Below are positions 1 through 9,441 of a stretch of DNA of 64,000 nucleotides, in pieces. Source of the stretch: Micavibrio sp. (GTDB taxonomy: Bacteria; Pseudomonadota; Alphaproteobacteria; UBA9219); NCBI GenBank assembly GCA_020718105.1, contig DYDA01000010.1, forward strand, positions 1-64,000, in the 5' to 3' direction. How positions within the stretch are numbered: the stretch's first letter is position 1; every line of letters begins with the position of its first letter. Below the pieces are notes generated by a model. That model worked only from the letters and a program-made list of their open reading frames with translations. It made no database searches and had not been told where the DNA came from. Made by a program: the position numbers and the translations under genes.

Positions 1-553
1 TGACCTGTGGGATAAGAATGAAGATCGGCACGGTCGTCAGGCCGCGCCCCGTGCGGATGGATGTCGCGCTGGCACCTGTGAAACCGCCGCGTTTGCCTTT
101 GCGGGCGCGCATGTTTTCCACCACAAGGAGCGCAAGACCCTTGCGGCGCGGGACAAAGATCAATTTCTGCCCATGAACCTGTTCCCATGTTTCGGGGGTT
201 AGTTTCTTGCGGCCTGCAAGCTTTCCAGCGGCTGGCAAAGGAATGGCGAGATAGGCGCTTTTATGGGCGCGGATGACCGCGCCGTGGGCGTAGCTGCCAA
301 TAACCTCCGGCGCTTTACTAAATACGAACCCCGCCGCGTTCATGCTCTCGCCTTTGGGAAACACTTTTCCGCGCCACGTTTTGGCAAGACGCTGGCCGAG
401 GCCTGCGCCTGTTACTTGATCGCGCAATTCTTGCTTGAGACCATCGGTTGCCGCATGAACTCCCAGCGTGACCGCATGTTCCGCCGCCTTTACCTCCTGC
501 GCGACAATCTTGGTGAGGCTGCCTTGCAAAGCGGCGACAAGGCGCAGACTCAT
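1..553 (-). CDS. Phage virion-associated protein (DUF6441-like), partial, runs off the left edge
   Basis: Minus-strand reading frame MSLRLVAALQGSLTKIVAQEVKAAEHAVTLG... open to the window edge; ATG overlaps the stop of the upstream gene (ATGA). Confidence 0.6.
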   Translation of the reverse strand, partial: MSLRLVAALQGSLTKIVAQEVKAAEHAVTLGVHAATDGLKQELRDQVTGAGLGQRLAKTWRGKVFPKGESMNAAGFVFSKAPEVIGSYAHGAVIRAHKSAYLAIPLPAAGKLAGRKKLTPETWEQVHGQKLIFVPRRKGLALLVVENMRARKGKRGGFTGASATSIRTGRGLTTVPIFILIPQV

Positions 554-861
554 AAGGGCACCATGTCCAGCGTCCAGACCAGCCGTTCGCTATCGGCCAT
601 CGGCTCGGACTGAATGACATAGGTCACGCCATTTACCGTAAGCTGGTCGCCCACTTGCGGGCTTGCTACCTCGGCAGCCTGAATATCAAAGAGCGTGGTG
701 GAGCTATGAATCCGCGCCTCGCCAAAGCTCGTCAGCGTATCCGGCTGTTTGGTGATCACGCGCACGGCCTTGCCGCCGAGCCCTCCTTTCGGGAGATACT
801 CGGCGGGTTTGGCCAGTGATGGATCGGCAAACAAGGCCGCGATCATGGTGGCAAAGACCAT
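550..861 (-). CDS. Phage head-tail joining/completion protein (gpFII-like position)
   Basis: MVFATMIAALFADPSLAKPAEYLPKGG...; TAATG overlap with major capsid gene; conserved position after gpE. Confidence 0.6.
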   Translation of the reverse strand: MVFATMIAALFADPSLAKPAEYLPKGGLGGKAVRVITKQPDTLTSFGEARIHSSTTLFDIQAAEVASPQVGDQLTVNGVTYVIQSEPMADSERLVWTLDMVPL

Positions 862-1874
862 TAGGCAGCGCCTTTGATCAACACTTGCGGGCGCGTGCAG
901 ATCGGGAGCGGGTTGGCCTGCGTGTGCAGTTTCACCCAACGCCCGAACTCGTCGTCAATCGCCTGCTTGGCGTAACGCGGCAGGCCGATGGTATTGACGG
1001 TTTCGACAAAATCCGCAGGCGCATTGTACTGACGGAACAATCCGGGCGTTCCCACAGGGAAGAAATGCGCTTTGCCATCGGGGATAAAATCTACGTCCCC
1101 AATGCTGCCGCGATATTCCTCGAACACGATACCACCATAATCGAACTGGCCGCGCGCCTGACCCGTCCGCAGGAAGATACTTTCCTGATAACGGTCATAG
1201 GCTGCCGTCACTTCGGGGTGCGTGACCAGCGCGTCAAAGAATCCTTCCGAGCAGAAAGCGTGGATCGAGGTGTACGGGGCTGCGCCCAGTGCATCCTCCA
1301 TCTTACGCTTAACACCGTGACAGATTTTTTTGATCGCGCCGTTGACTGGCGAGGCCGCGTCGAGATCGAAGTCAATCTCAGCATAAGGGGCAACACCGAA
1401 CTCGGAAAAGAGATCGTAAAGCACCGTGACCCCGTCCGCGTCCAAAACCTTGCCTTTAATCGCGCCGATCCGCAAATGCTCCAACGTCGCATCATGCTTG
1501 GTGGTCATTTCCGAAAGGCGGTTGTTGACCACGGATTGAACGCTTTGAAGCGAGGATTCACTACCGAAGGAGCGAACGTCCTGCACTTCATCGGCCATGA
1601 TCGTGTCTTCAAGAGCGATATGCGGCACGATCAAAGACCGCGCTTTACGTTTTTCGTTCTTATTCTGCGCCGCAGGGCCGCCGCGATGGCTGGTCGGGAT
1701 AAGAGCCAACGAGCCTTCGCGTTCCTCGATCATGATCGAGGTGGTCGAGACGCCGCTTTCCTGAAAGATGCCCAGTTGCCCGACCTTGCCGGGAACAAAG
1801 GGCAATTTGTTGATCGCATCGGTCAGCGATGTGACCGAAAACGCATTGTTTTGAAAAATATCGAGCATAGGCAT
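861..1874 (-). CDS. Phage major capsid protein E family
   Basis: MPMLDIFQNNAFSVTSLTDAINKLPFVPGKVGQLGIF... typical of gpE-type capsid proteins; RBS AAAGGA upstream. Confidence 0.9.
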   Translation of the reverse strand: MPMLDIFQNNAFSVTSLTDAINKLPFVPGKVGQLGIFQESGVSTTSIMIEEREGSLALIPTSHRGGPAAQNKNEKRKARSLIVPHIALEDTIMADEVQDVRSFGSESSLQSVQSVVNNRLSEMTTKHDATLEHLRIGAIKGKVLDADGVTVLYDLFSEFGVAPYAEIDFDLDAASPVNGAIKKICHGVKRKMEDALGAAPYTSIHAFCSEGFFDALVTHPEVTAAYDRYQESIFLRTGQARGQFDYGGIVFEEYRGSIGDVDFIPDGKAHFFPVGTPGLFRQYNAPADFVETVNTIGLPRYAKQAIDDEFGRWVKLHTQANPLPICTRPQVLIKGAA

Positions 1875-1896
1875 TTGGGTTTTCCTTTGTGAGAAT

Positions 1897-1938
1897 GACA
1901 AAAGCCCCGCATCCGTTGCTGGGTGCAGGGCTTTTGTC
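1897..1938 (-). terminator. Hairpin/terminator or attenuator between decoration and major capsid genes
   Basis: GACAAAAGCCCCGCATCC-gttgct-GGGTGCAGGGCTTTTGTC near-perfect inverted repeat with a T-rich arm. Confidence 0.7.
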
Positions 1939-1959
1939 GGGTGGGAGAGTGCGAACGGC

Positions 1960-2610
1960 TTAGATAGCCACGCGCGCGAGGATGACTTTTTCTTTCAGTT
2001 GAGCGATGCCAACGGCTTTTTGCTCTTCCGTTGCGCCTGTGAACCAGACGATCTCGGCAGCGTTCACTTCGGCATGACGGGCAATGATCACGGCTTCCTT
2101 ATCCCCCGTTGTCGCATCGACATTATCGAGCAACAGGGCGACAGCCGTTTCAGAGCCGTCATTGTTGGCGGGATTGTATTCCTTGTGCTTTCCCGATCCC
2201 GCCGTGACCGTGATTAAAAAGCGGTCGCCGGAGACAAAGTCCGTCGCGCCATCGGCCAACGTGAAGTTGACGGGGCCGACGAACGGTGTCCCGACATGAG
2301 CCGTGCCCACCGTGACACCATCGGGATCTTCGACAAGGAAGGTTCCGGCGTTCGCGGCGGGTTCAACGCAAGTGACGGTATAGATGCCTGCCTTTGCGCC
2401 TTGCCCCACGGTTACGGCAGAAATCGTGCCGTTGCCTGTGTTGCCACTTGCCGCCGCGCCCGATCCTGTGCCGACCGACACTTTACCGAGAACATGCCCC
2501 GCCTTGAGGTTTTGTCCCGTAAGGACGGTCACGTTTTCACGCGAGATCGTGCCTTCGGTTTCCGACACAATAAACTCGGCCTTGTGTTGGCCTTCTGTAA
2601 CTTCTGGCAT
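1960..2610 (-). CDS. Phage head decoration protein (gpD-like)
   Basis: MPEVTEGQHKAEFIVSETEGTISRENVTVLTGQNLKAGHVLGKV...; sits between S49 protease and gpE. Confidence 0.85.
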   Translation of the reverse strand: MPEVTEGQHKAEFIVSETEGTISRENVTVLTGQNLKAGHVLGKVSVGTGSGAAASGNTGNGTISAVTVGQGAKAGIYTVTCVEPAANAGTFLVEDPDGVTVGTAHVGTPFVGPVNFTLADGATDFVSGDRFLITVTAGSGKHKEYNPANNDGSETAVALLLDNVDATTGDKEAVIIARHAEVNAAEIVWFTGATEEQKAVGIAQLKEKVILARVAI

Positions 2611-2613
2611 AGG

Positions 2614-2973
2614 TTAGTTTCCTTTCTGGTTGTTGCGGTTTTGATAAATCGCCGCCGTATCGATCTTGGTATCAGCGGTAGCGATGGAGTTGTCCGAGGG
2701 CAGGCCGACGATGGCCGTGGCCTCATCTTCCTTGGCCTTGGCTTCCAAGAGGACTTGGCGTACCTCGGCGGAAGGAACGGACTTGGCCACAAAATCCTTG
2801 GCCTTATCGGGAACGCCAGCGATGGCGCAGAGATCGAACACTTCCGCGACATAGGCCATTGCTTCGACGCGGGCGTCGGCTCTGGCCTTTTCGATAAACT
2901 CCGCCTTTAGAGCGTCGAGATCGGGAAGCTCCTTCGCCGCTTCAATTTGCGGTTGGTTTTCTTGGGTCGTCAT
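2614..2973 (-). CDS. Nested in-frame capsid scaffold (Nu3-like), internal start
   Basis: Internal ATG (MTTQENQPQIEAAKELPDLDALKAEF...) preceded by AGAAAGG about 8 nt upstream; charged, Ala-rich scaffold-like sequence. Confidence 0.6.
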   Translation of the reverse strand: MTTQENQPQIEAAKELPDLDALKAEFIEKARADARVEAMAYVAEVFDLCAIAGVPDKAKDFVAKSVPSAEVRQVLLEAKAKEDEATAIVGLPSDNSIATADTKIDTAAIYQNRNNQKGN

Positions 2974-3840
2974 TTTTATTGCCTTTCTGCTTGGGTTGAG
3001 GATGAAGGTTGAGGATTGTGAGGAAAGAGAAGTTGAAAGATCGGCTAGCGCGTCCTCAAACGTGCCTATTTTGTCGGCAAGGCCAGCGGCCACGCCGTTC
3101 TCGCCAAAGAACAGGGCCGCTTCGGTTGCGCGGACGGCTTCGGCGGACATATTGCGTCCCCGCGCCACGCCTTCGACAAACAGGCCGTAAACGCGATCCA
3201 CTTCGGCTTGCAAAGACGCGCGCGCGGGATCGGCCAACGGCTCATGGGGCGAATAATCGTTTTTGTGCGCCCCCGCGAAGATAGGGGAGTATTTGAGGCC
3301 TTCGTCGGTATCGGCTTGGCTTTGATCAAGGTGCATGGCAATCACGCCAATCGATCCGACCCCGCCTGTGCGCGTGACATAAAGACGCTCGGCGGACGCG
3401 GCCAGCGCATAGGCCGCCGAGAAAGCATCCTCATTTGCCACCGCCCAGACGGGCTTGGCCTGCCGCGCCGCATAAATCTGGTCGGCCAGATCAAACACGC
3501 CGCCTGCTTCACCACCGGGACTATCAAGATCGAGAAGGATGGCACAAACGGATGGATCGGCAACGGCCTGTTGCACTTGCTCTGCGATTTCAGCGTAACT
3601 GGTCAGACCGCTTTGTGCCTCAAGTCCCACAGTTCGCCGCACAAGCGTTCCTGTAATCGGGATAATGGCGATACCGCCAGCTCCAATATCGAGGCCACGG
3701 GTGGCGGCAGGGGCCGCAGGAGGCAAAGCCTCACCTTGCAGGCGCGGCGCGATAATCCCGACAATCACATCCAGCTTGGCGCGCGAGATCATAAGCGGTG
3801 TCGCAAAGACCCGCCCTGCGATGTGAGGCAAAAGGTTCAT
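2614..3840 (-). CDS. S49/SppA-type prohead protease (gpC-like) with C-terminal scaffold domain
   Basis: Signature GGIAIIPITGTLVRR...DSPGGEAGGVFDLADQIYAAR...GGVGSIGVIAMH. Confidence 0.9.
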   Translation of the reverse strand: MNLLPHIAGRVFATPLMISRAKLDVIVGIIAPRLQGEALPPAAPAATRGLDIGAGGIAIIPITGTLVRRTVGLEAQSGLTSYAEIAEQVQQAVADPSVCAILLDLDSPGGEAGGVFDLADQIYAARQAKPVWAVANEDAFSAAYALAASAERLYVTRTGGVGSIGVIAMHLDQSQADTDEGLKYSPIFAGAHKNDYSPHEPLADPARASLQAEVDRVYGLFVEGVARGRNMSAEAVRATEAALFFGENGVAAGLADKIGTFEDALADLSTSLSSQSSTFILNPSRKAIKMTTQENQPQIEAAKELPDLDALKAEFIEKARADARVEAMAYVAEVFDLCAIAGVPDKAKDFVAKSVPSAEVRQVLLEAKAKEDEATAIVGLPSDNSIATADTKIDTAAIYQNRNNQKGN

Positions 3841-5363
3841 AAGGTTTGGTCTTTCTGTGCGGGATCAATGGAAGGATCAGTTGCAGCGTTTTCATCAGCA
3901 GGCGTTTGCTGCGATTGCGCCGCTGTCCCCGCGCTTGGAGCTTCCACCTGAATGCCAAGCTCTTTCATCCGCGCTTGATCCGTTGCGATGCGTTGCATCG
4001 TCTCGTCCACATCGTTGCCTTCGGCCTCGATGATGTCGCTTGGCGCTTTCCATTTCATTTGCTGAGCGATTTGCTCGGCCTGACGATCTTTAAGCGGATC
4101 GACCCATTCCCATTTCGGCTTGATCCATTTGACGCGATTGTAAGGACGCTGATCGCGGGCGAAGTCCGGCAAGCGCAGCGCGCCAGAGAGAACAGCCGCC
4201 TCCAGCCACCGCGCCCAGATGGGGCGGCAAAGCTGGAAGATCATCGTCATTTCTTGGAACTGATTGAGGCGGCGGCGAAACTCCACCGTTCCCGCCCGTA
4301 TGCTGGAATAATTGGCGGCCTTCAAATCGCCTGTGACATTGGTGTAAGGCATTCCCATCGCGGCGCAGGCCGCAAGAAGGTTGCGGTATTGAAAAGGCTC
4401 GTAAGAACCCCCGACATCGGCTGGGGTCGAAAAGGTTATATTTTCGCCAGGCAAAAGAACTTGCATCGTGCCAGGGGAAAGCCCCGCCAGCGAAGCCCCC
4501 GCATCATTCGGCGCGCCTTCGCCCATAAGTTTGTCTTCGAGCGAATCCTTGGTGATAAAACCCGCAAACAGTGCCGCAACCTTTTTGCGATCAAGCTCCG
4601 CGTCGTCATACTGATCGAGTAAAAAGAGCTTCACCAACGCCGCAGAAATCCACGGCACGCCACGGATTTGTCCGGGTCGCTGCGGGCGATAAATATGCAG
4701 AACTTCCGATGACGGCACGCGGACAATCTCGCCTTTGTTGCCCATTTCCGTATTGTCGCCTGGGTGTTTGCGATAGAAGTGATAGGCCATACGTTGGCCG
4801 ATCCCGTTGAACTCGATCCCGCACCTCACAGCATTACCGGTGGCGGCTGTTTCTGTCTTTGAAAGCGGGAGCATCTCGCTTTCCAAAAGCTGAAGTTGCA
4901 GCGGTACAGTCAACCCATCGGAAAGCCGCCGAGGCCGAAAGCGTACAAAACACTCGCCCGCTTCAAACAACGCGTTTGCCACGAGCCCTTGCATACCATA
5001 AAAATCCGTCAGTCCATCGGCATCGGCTTCAAGCGCCCAATCCTTCCAAAGTTGAAGCACGTTCTGTTTCAAGTCCACGTCTTCAATCAGGCTGGACGGA
5101 CGGATGCCATCCCCAATAGCGTTCGCCACAAAACTATTAGCGGCATTAGCGGCGTAAGGATTCGAGCGCACAATCTGCCGTGACCGCGCGCGCAAAAGAT
5201 CGCCGCCCTCGGCCACGAGAGAATTGATGTTCTCTTCCGTCGCCTTCCACGCAATAAGCCGCCGTTTTGACATTGCGCCTTCAAAACCGCCCATCGAAGA
5301 GGCCATAGCAAGCCGTCCGGTCGCGGCGGAAAACGCCGCGCCAATCCGTGAAAACAGGTTCAT
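3837..5363 (-). CDS. Phage portal protein, lambda gpB family
   Basis: GGDLLRARSRQIVRSNPYAANAANSFVANAIGDGIRPSS... typical lambda-family portal; ATGA-type overlap with protease. Confidence 0.9.
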   Translation of the reverse strand: MNLFSRIGAAFSAATGRLAMASSMGGFEGAMSKRRLIAWKATEENINSLVAEGGDLLRARSRQIVRSNPYAANAANSFVANAIGDGIRPSSLIEDVDLKQNVLQLWKDWALEADADGLTDFYGMQGLVANALFEAGECFVRFRPRRLSDGLTVPLQLQLLESEMLPLSKTETAATGNAVRCGIEFNGIGQRMAYHFYRKHPGDNTEMGNKGEIVRVPSSEVLHIYRPQRPGQIRGVPWISAALVKLFLLDQYDDAELDRKKVAALFAGFITKDSLEDKLMGEGAPNDAGASLAGLSPGTMQVLLPGENITFSTPADVGGSYEPFQYRNLLAACAAMGMPYTNVTGDLKAANYSSIRAGTVEFRRRLNQFQEMTMIFQLCRPIWARWLEAAVLSGALRLPDFARDQRPYNRVKWIKPKWEWVDPLKDRQAEQIAQQMKWKAPSDIIEAEGNDVDETMQRIATDQARMKELGIQVEAPSAGTAAQSQQTPADENAATDPSIDPAQKDQTL

Positions 5364-5374
5364 GGGAAATCCTT

Positions 5375-5581
5375 CTAAAGGTCTTTGTCAGCGTAAATTT
5401 TGATTTGCCGCGTTCGCGGCTGGCCATTGTCCTTGGCGAGGCATTGCTCGACCTCAGCCAGCGCAGATTTGAGTTCGGCCATCGAGCGGTATTCCACTGA
5501 CTTACCATCATAAGAAATCCGCAAAACGCCACTCGCAATCGCCTGTTTCAGCGCATCGCGTTGAGAAATTGTGTAGGTCAT
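5375..5581 (-). CDS. gpW-like head-tail joining protein
   Basis: Small protein MTYTISQRDALKQAIASGVLRISYDGKSVEYRSMAELKSALAEVEQ, between terminase and portal. Confidence 0.8.
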   Translation of the reverse strand: MTYTISQRDALKQAIASGVLRISYDGKSVEYRSMAELKSALAEVEQCLAKDNGQPRTRQIKIYADKDL

Positions 5582-7467
5582 AGATAGCTGCTCCTGATCA
5601 CGCGCCGCGCGGGCGGCAGTGAAGATGTCTTGTTTAGCTCTTGTGTGGGCACTTGCTTTTTCTGCCCCAACGCTTCCTCAAGCCGATCCCAAATCGCATC
5701 CGAAAACCTGTCGATCCCGTAAGCTGCAGCAGCGGCGCGGGCATAGACGCGGCAGTCGAGCACTTCGTTGCGTTCGTACATTTTGTGCCACTCGCGCCTC
5801 GGAAAACCGCGCGGGTCTTTCTTCGTGACCAGCCGTTCTGCCGTTAGTTGCTTAAAATACTCCTCGGGATATTTCGGGAAATGGCAGAAACCTAGAGGAA
5901 AACGTTCACCTTGCTCAATCATCTCGTCGGTCGGCCTGTCTTTGCGCAGCCATCCGTAAAGCTCGGATTTGCAGAAGGATGAACCGACAGGCCAGATCAA
6001 AAGTCCGCGCCGCTTGCGCTTGCCTTGCGTTGTTACATCAGCAGGACTCGGCAGGCCGATTGCTGCTCCCAACCCGTGAACGCCTTTGATGGCTAGAACG
6101 CGGTCGCCCTGTTTGCCGCGCACCCAGTCATAAACCTGCGATGTGTAGTGCCCACCCGTGTCGATAGCGATTTTGACGATGCTGAGGCGCGCGCCGCTGT
6201 CGTGCGTAAAACTCTCTTCCAAAACGGCGTCCAAAGCGTTCCACACATCCTTGTCGGACGGCCTGCCTTGCAAGACGCGATAATCGACTGACCAGCTTTC
6301 GCGCTCACGGCCCCATGCCACGATCTCAAGTTCGAGCCGGTTGTCCTGCACGTCCACGCCCGCCGTGAGGAATAGGCCTTCGGCTGGAACCGTGCATGGC
6401 CTGTAATCCTCGCGTCGATCATAAAGCCGCTGCCACTCCGGCGCCTCGCCGGACTCTGTCCATGTCCGCGCCTCGATGGTATTGACGTAGACCTTCATGG
6501 CTGCATCGTCGCGGGCGGCGATCTTGCGTTCTGCTATCTGTTGCCATGTGAGCCACGGGCTATAAAGACCGGACAGATGGAAGCCTGCCGCTTTGCCCGC
6601 GCCTGGTTCCTCGGCGCGCCATTCACCTTGTCCGTTCATCCATCGTTTTTTGTGGCTCTGAATCCCGCCGCCGCAATGGGCGCAATAGTACAGAGCGGTT
6701 TCCGGTTTGCCTTTCTCCCATTGCAGACGTGCCTCGATCAGAACCTGATACTCACCGCATTCGGGGCAAGGCACCCAGAAGCGTCGCTTGTCAGACTTTT
6801 CATATTCGATTTCGATCCGGCTGAACCCTTGGATCGTCGGGGTCGAGACCAGAAAGATTTTCCGGTTGGCGAACGTAATCGTGCGCTGTGTTGCAAGACC
6901 GACCGGGTCGCCTTCGCCGTCCACGTCAAAATCGTAAGCGTCGACCTCGTCCAAAAACAGATACCGCACAGGCATGGAGCGCAGCCCTACCGCGCTGTTC
7001 GCACCAGTCATGACCAGAATGCCGCCTGGGAACTCTTTGCTCTGAACTGTATTGCCACTATCTCGTGACCGTGCCTCTTTAATGCGTTCGCGTAAAACTG
7101 GCGTGCTGTCGATCAAGGACGCAATGCGCTGTTTTGACCAGCGCTTAGCCATCTCGACCGTCGGCTGCACTGCGAGCATCGGCCCCGGCACATGATGGAT
7201 AACGTAACCGATCCAGTTGTTGCCTGCCTCTGTGCCCCCAATCTGTGCGCCTTTCATAAAGACCACCCGCTCGACAGGCGAGGACGGCGACAGGCAGTCC
7301 ATAATCTCTTTCAGATAAGGCGTACGCTCCGTCCGCCACGGCCCGGGCTCGCCGGATGCCGTTTGCGAAAGGAATCTATGCGCGTCCGACCATTCAGAGA
7401 CCGTCAGGCGCGTATCTGGCCGCAACGCCAACGCCGCGTGCGCGAGGCATTCTTCCAAGATGTTCAT
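5578..7467 (-). CDS. Phage terminase large subunit (gpA family)
   Basis: SEWSDAHRFLSQTASGEPGPWRTERTPYLKEIMDCLSPSSPVERVVFMKGAQIGGTEAGNNWIGY... Confidence 0.95.
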   Translation of the reverse strand: MNILEECLAHAALALRPDTRLTVSEWSDAHRFLSQTASGEPGPWRTERTPYLKEIMDCLSPSSPVERVVFMKGAQIGGTEAGNNWIGYVIHHVPGPMLAVQPTVEMAKRWSKQRIASLIDSTPVLRERIKEARSRDSGNTVQSKEFPGGILVMTGANSAVGLRSMPVRYLFLDEVDAYDFDVDGEGDPVGLATQRTITFANRKIFLVSTPTIQGFSRIEIEYEKSDKRRFWVPCPECGEYQVLIEARLQWEKGKPETALYYCAHCGGGIQSHKKRWMNGQGEWRAEEPGAGKAAGFHLSGLYSPWLTWQQIAERKIAARDDAAMKVYVNTIEARTWTESGEAPEWQRLYDRREDYRPCTVPAEGLFLTAGVDVQDNRLELEIVAWGRERESWSVDYRVLQGRPSDKDVWNALDAVLEESFTHDSGARLSIVKIAIDTGGHYTSQVYDWVRGKQGDRVLAIKGVHGLGAAIGLPSPADVTTQGKRKRRGLLIWPVGSSFCKSELYGWLRKDRPTDEMIEQGERFPLGFCHFPKYPEEYFKQLTAERLVTKKDPRGFPRREWHKMYERNEVLDCRVYARAAAAAYGIDRFSDAIWDRLEEALGQKKQVPTQELNKTSSLPPARRVIRSSYL

Positions 7468-7472
7468 TAAAA

Positions 7473-7910
7473 TCAGCGATGATCGCGATAGCCCACAGGC
7501 TCAATCTTTGCGGCAGCAATGATCGGGATAAGGTGTCTGCGAATATACAGCGAACTGCACGTCTGCATATAAGCTCCCAATTCGCGCTCAAGGCATCCTG
7601 AAGCGAAGGCCTCCCCCGCCCAAAAGCCCGCATTGCATGCCCGCACACGATCTTCCCCATCCTTGGGTGGATTAAGAGCGGCATGTATGGACAATTCGCC
7701 CCAACCGATGTCCCCGACATAACCCGAGCAAGGCATTCCTAAAAACTTGAAACGGAAGACATAGCCTTGACGTTCTTCAGCCCCAGCCCCGGGCCAGCGA
7801 TTATCGTTCACGCGAAAAGAGAACAAGCCTTGCTCAAGAGCCGCGTTCGTCGCCGCAACGATCAAATTGCGCCACGCTTTTGCGCGTTGCGATTTAAAAT
7901 GGTTTTTCAT
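7473..7910 (-). CDS. Hypothetical phage protein between the two terminase subunits
   Basis: 145-aa ORF collinear with packaging genes; no family recognised. Confidence 0.6.
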   Translation of the reverse strand: MKNHFKSQRAKAWRNLIVAATNAALEQGLFSFRVNDNRWPGAGAEERQGYVFRFKFLGMPCSGYVGDIGWGELSIHAALNPPKDGEDRVRACNAGFWAGEAFASGCLERELGAYMQTCSSLYIRRHLIPIIAAAKIEPVGYRDHR

Positions 7911-7927
7911 TCCTATTCCTTTTTTTC

Positions 7928-8449
7928 TTAAGAACCCTTATCCAAAGCCGCGACTGTATCCGCAGCATCCGTAAGGATCAGGCGCAGTTCAGCATCCAGC
8001 ATTTCACGCACAAGTTTTGGATCGTCCTCTGCGGCAAGGATGGGGGCCAATCGATCCGGCAAATTAGTTAGGCGATCACGCAGGACGCGTAGCGTATTGA
8101 ACCATGCCACCTTGACGGCATCGGCGCGGACAACGACGCCAGACTTTTCCTCGTATTCCAGCTTGGCCAGCCGCGCGAGATAGGCCTCTTTGATTGCGCG
8201 GCTTTGCGCGTAATTGGGGCCGCTGCCCACGAGCGGCGGATCAATAGGCCGTTCAGGTGCTTGCTCGGCCTTCTTCGCAGGCTTGCGCTGCTGCGCGGGA
8301 TCCGTGTTCTTTTCCCATGCGGCATCGGCTTTGTCGGGGTCGATGGTTCCGTCGGTTTCTTTGGCGATGCGGCCTGTCTTGATGGCCTTGAGCACGGCAA
8401 CATGGCTGACGCCTCGGTGCCTTGCGTAAGCGGATGCTGATAATCCCAT
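7928..8449 (-). CDS. Terminase small subunit-like (Nu1-type)
   Basis: N-terminal HTH (SASAYARHRGVSHVAVLKAIKTGRI) and C-terminal LEYEEKSGVVVRADAV motif. Confidence 0.8.
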   Translation of the reverse strand: MGLSASAYARHRGVSHVAVLKAIKTGRIAKETDGTIDPDKADAAWEKNTDPAQQRKPAKKAEQAPERPIDPPLVGSGPNYAQSRAIKEAYLARLAKLEYEEKSGVVVRADAVKVAWFNTLRVLRDRLTNLPDRLAPILAAEDDPKLVREMLDAELRLILTDAADTVAALDKGS

Positions 8450-8566
8450 GGTTTTGTGTCATTTAATGATCCAATCGGGCCGAAGAAAGCCATCGGATTG
8501 CTCAGAATTGAGTGGATAGTAGCCGCGAATGAAGCGTTCATGGCTTATGAAAGGAGGACACAAATC

Positions 8567-8971
8567 ATGTCCAAAAAACTTAGCAAATCGGCCAAACCTA
8601 AGCCGAAAATCATCGTTAAGGCGGCAGTCAAAACCAAAGCCAACGGCTCCGCTAAATTCAACAAACCCCTCGACGTAAGCAAACTCTCCAAGCCTATGCA
8701 GGCGGGTCTTGATGCTGTCGCGGCAATGAAGCCGGAGACAAAAGCGCCGGAGCCCGAAGGCAAACTCACCAAACTTGTTCGCATTAGCGAACTTTTGAAA
8801 CGGCCAGAAGGCGCAACACTCGATGAAATCATCGAGCTGACTGGCTGGCAAAAACACACGGCTCGCGCCGCCATCTCGCACGCGCTTCGCAAGAAACATG
8901 GTTACCACATCGTTACCGACAAGCCGAAGGATGGCAACCGTATCTACAAGATTACGAAACCAGAGCAATAA
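8567..8971 (+). CDS. DUF3489 domain protein
   Basis: RISELLKRPEGATLDEIIELTGWQKHTARAAISHALRKKHGYHIVTDK...; RBS AAGGAGG. Confidence 0.8.
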   Translation: MSKKLSKSAKPKPKIIVKAAVKTKANGSAKFNKPLDVSKLSKPMQAGLDAVAAMKPETKAPEPEGKLTKLVRISELLKRPEGATLDEIIELTGWQKHTARAAISHALRKKHGYHIVTDKPKDGNRIYKITKPEQ

Positions 8972-9114
8972 AATGATCCCAGAGCGCGGGTTGATTATCA
9001 AACAATCAACTCGCGCTTATCTTCGCAATTATATGATCCCTAATTGAGTGGATAACCTTGCGAAGAAGAGCGATCATCACCATGTAATGAGAAACGCATT
9101 TAACGGAGGTTCTT

Positions 9115-9432
9115 ATGCAAACTAACAATCCACTTTCTACTGCCAACCCCGAATGGGGATTTTGGGGCACCAGCGTCCGCAGCGACTACAATGCGCAAAT
9201 GGTCTGGGATGCGATGAGCAAGCTGCTTGCGGAGCGCTTCAATCTTACTCCCGAACATGCGCGTGATCTTCTCGACGCGCGTTTCGGTCGCCATCTTGCC
9301 GACGAATTGAGTTTTATCAAAGGTGGTCCCGTAAGCCCCGAAGCAATTGCCGAGCATATCGACAACATACTGAAAGATAGAAGTTGGAAAGAGTATTTCC
9401 GAAAAGCGATCAACGATACCAAAGCTGCATAG
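9115..9432 (+). CDS. Hypothetical protein
   Basis: 105-aa ORF with RBS CGGAGG, followed by another RBS-preceded ORF. Confidence 0.65.
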   Translation: MQTNNPLSTANPEWGFWGTSVRSDYNAQMVWDAMSKLLAERFNLTPEHARDLLDARFGRHLADELSFIKGGPVSPEAIAEHIDNILKDRSWKEYFRKAINDTKAA

Positions 9433-9441
9433 GAGATTATT

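Noticed and set aside
816-1892. 358-aa plus-strand ORF
   Set aside because: Antisense shadow of the major capsid gene, with low-complexity Arg/His-rich translation.
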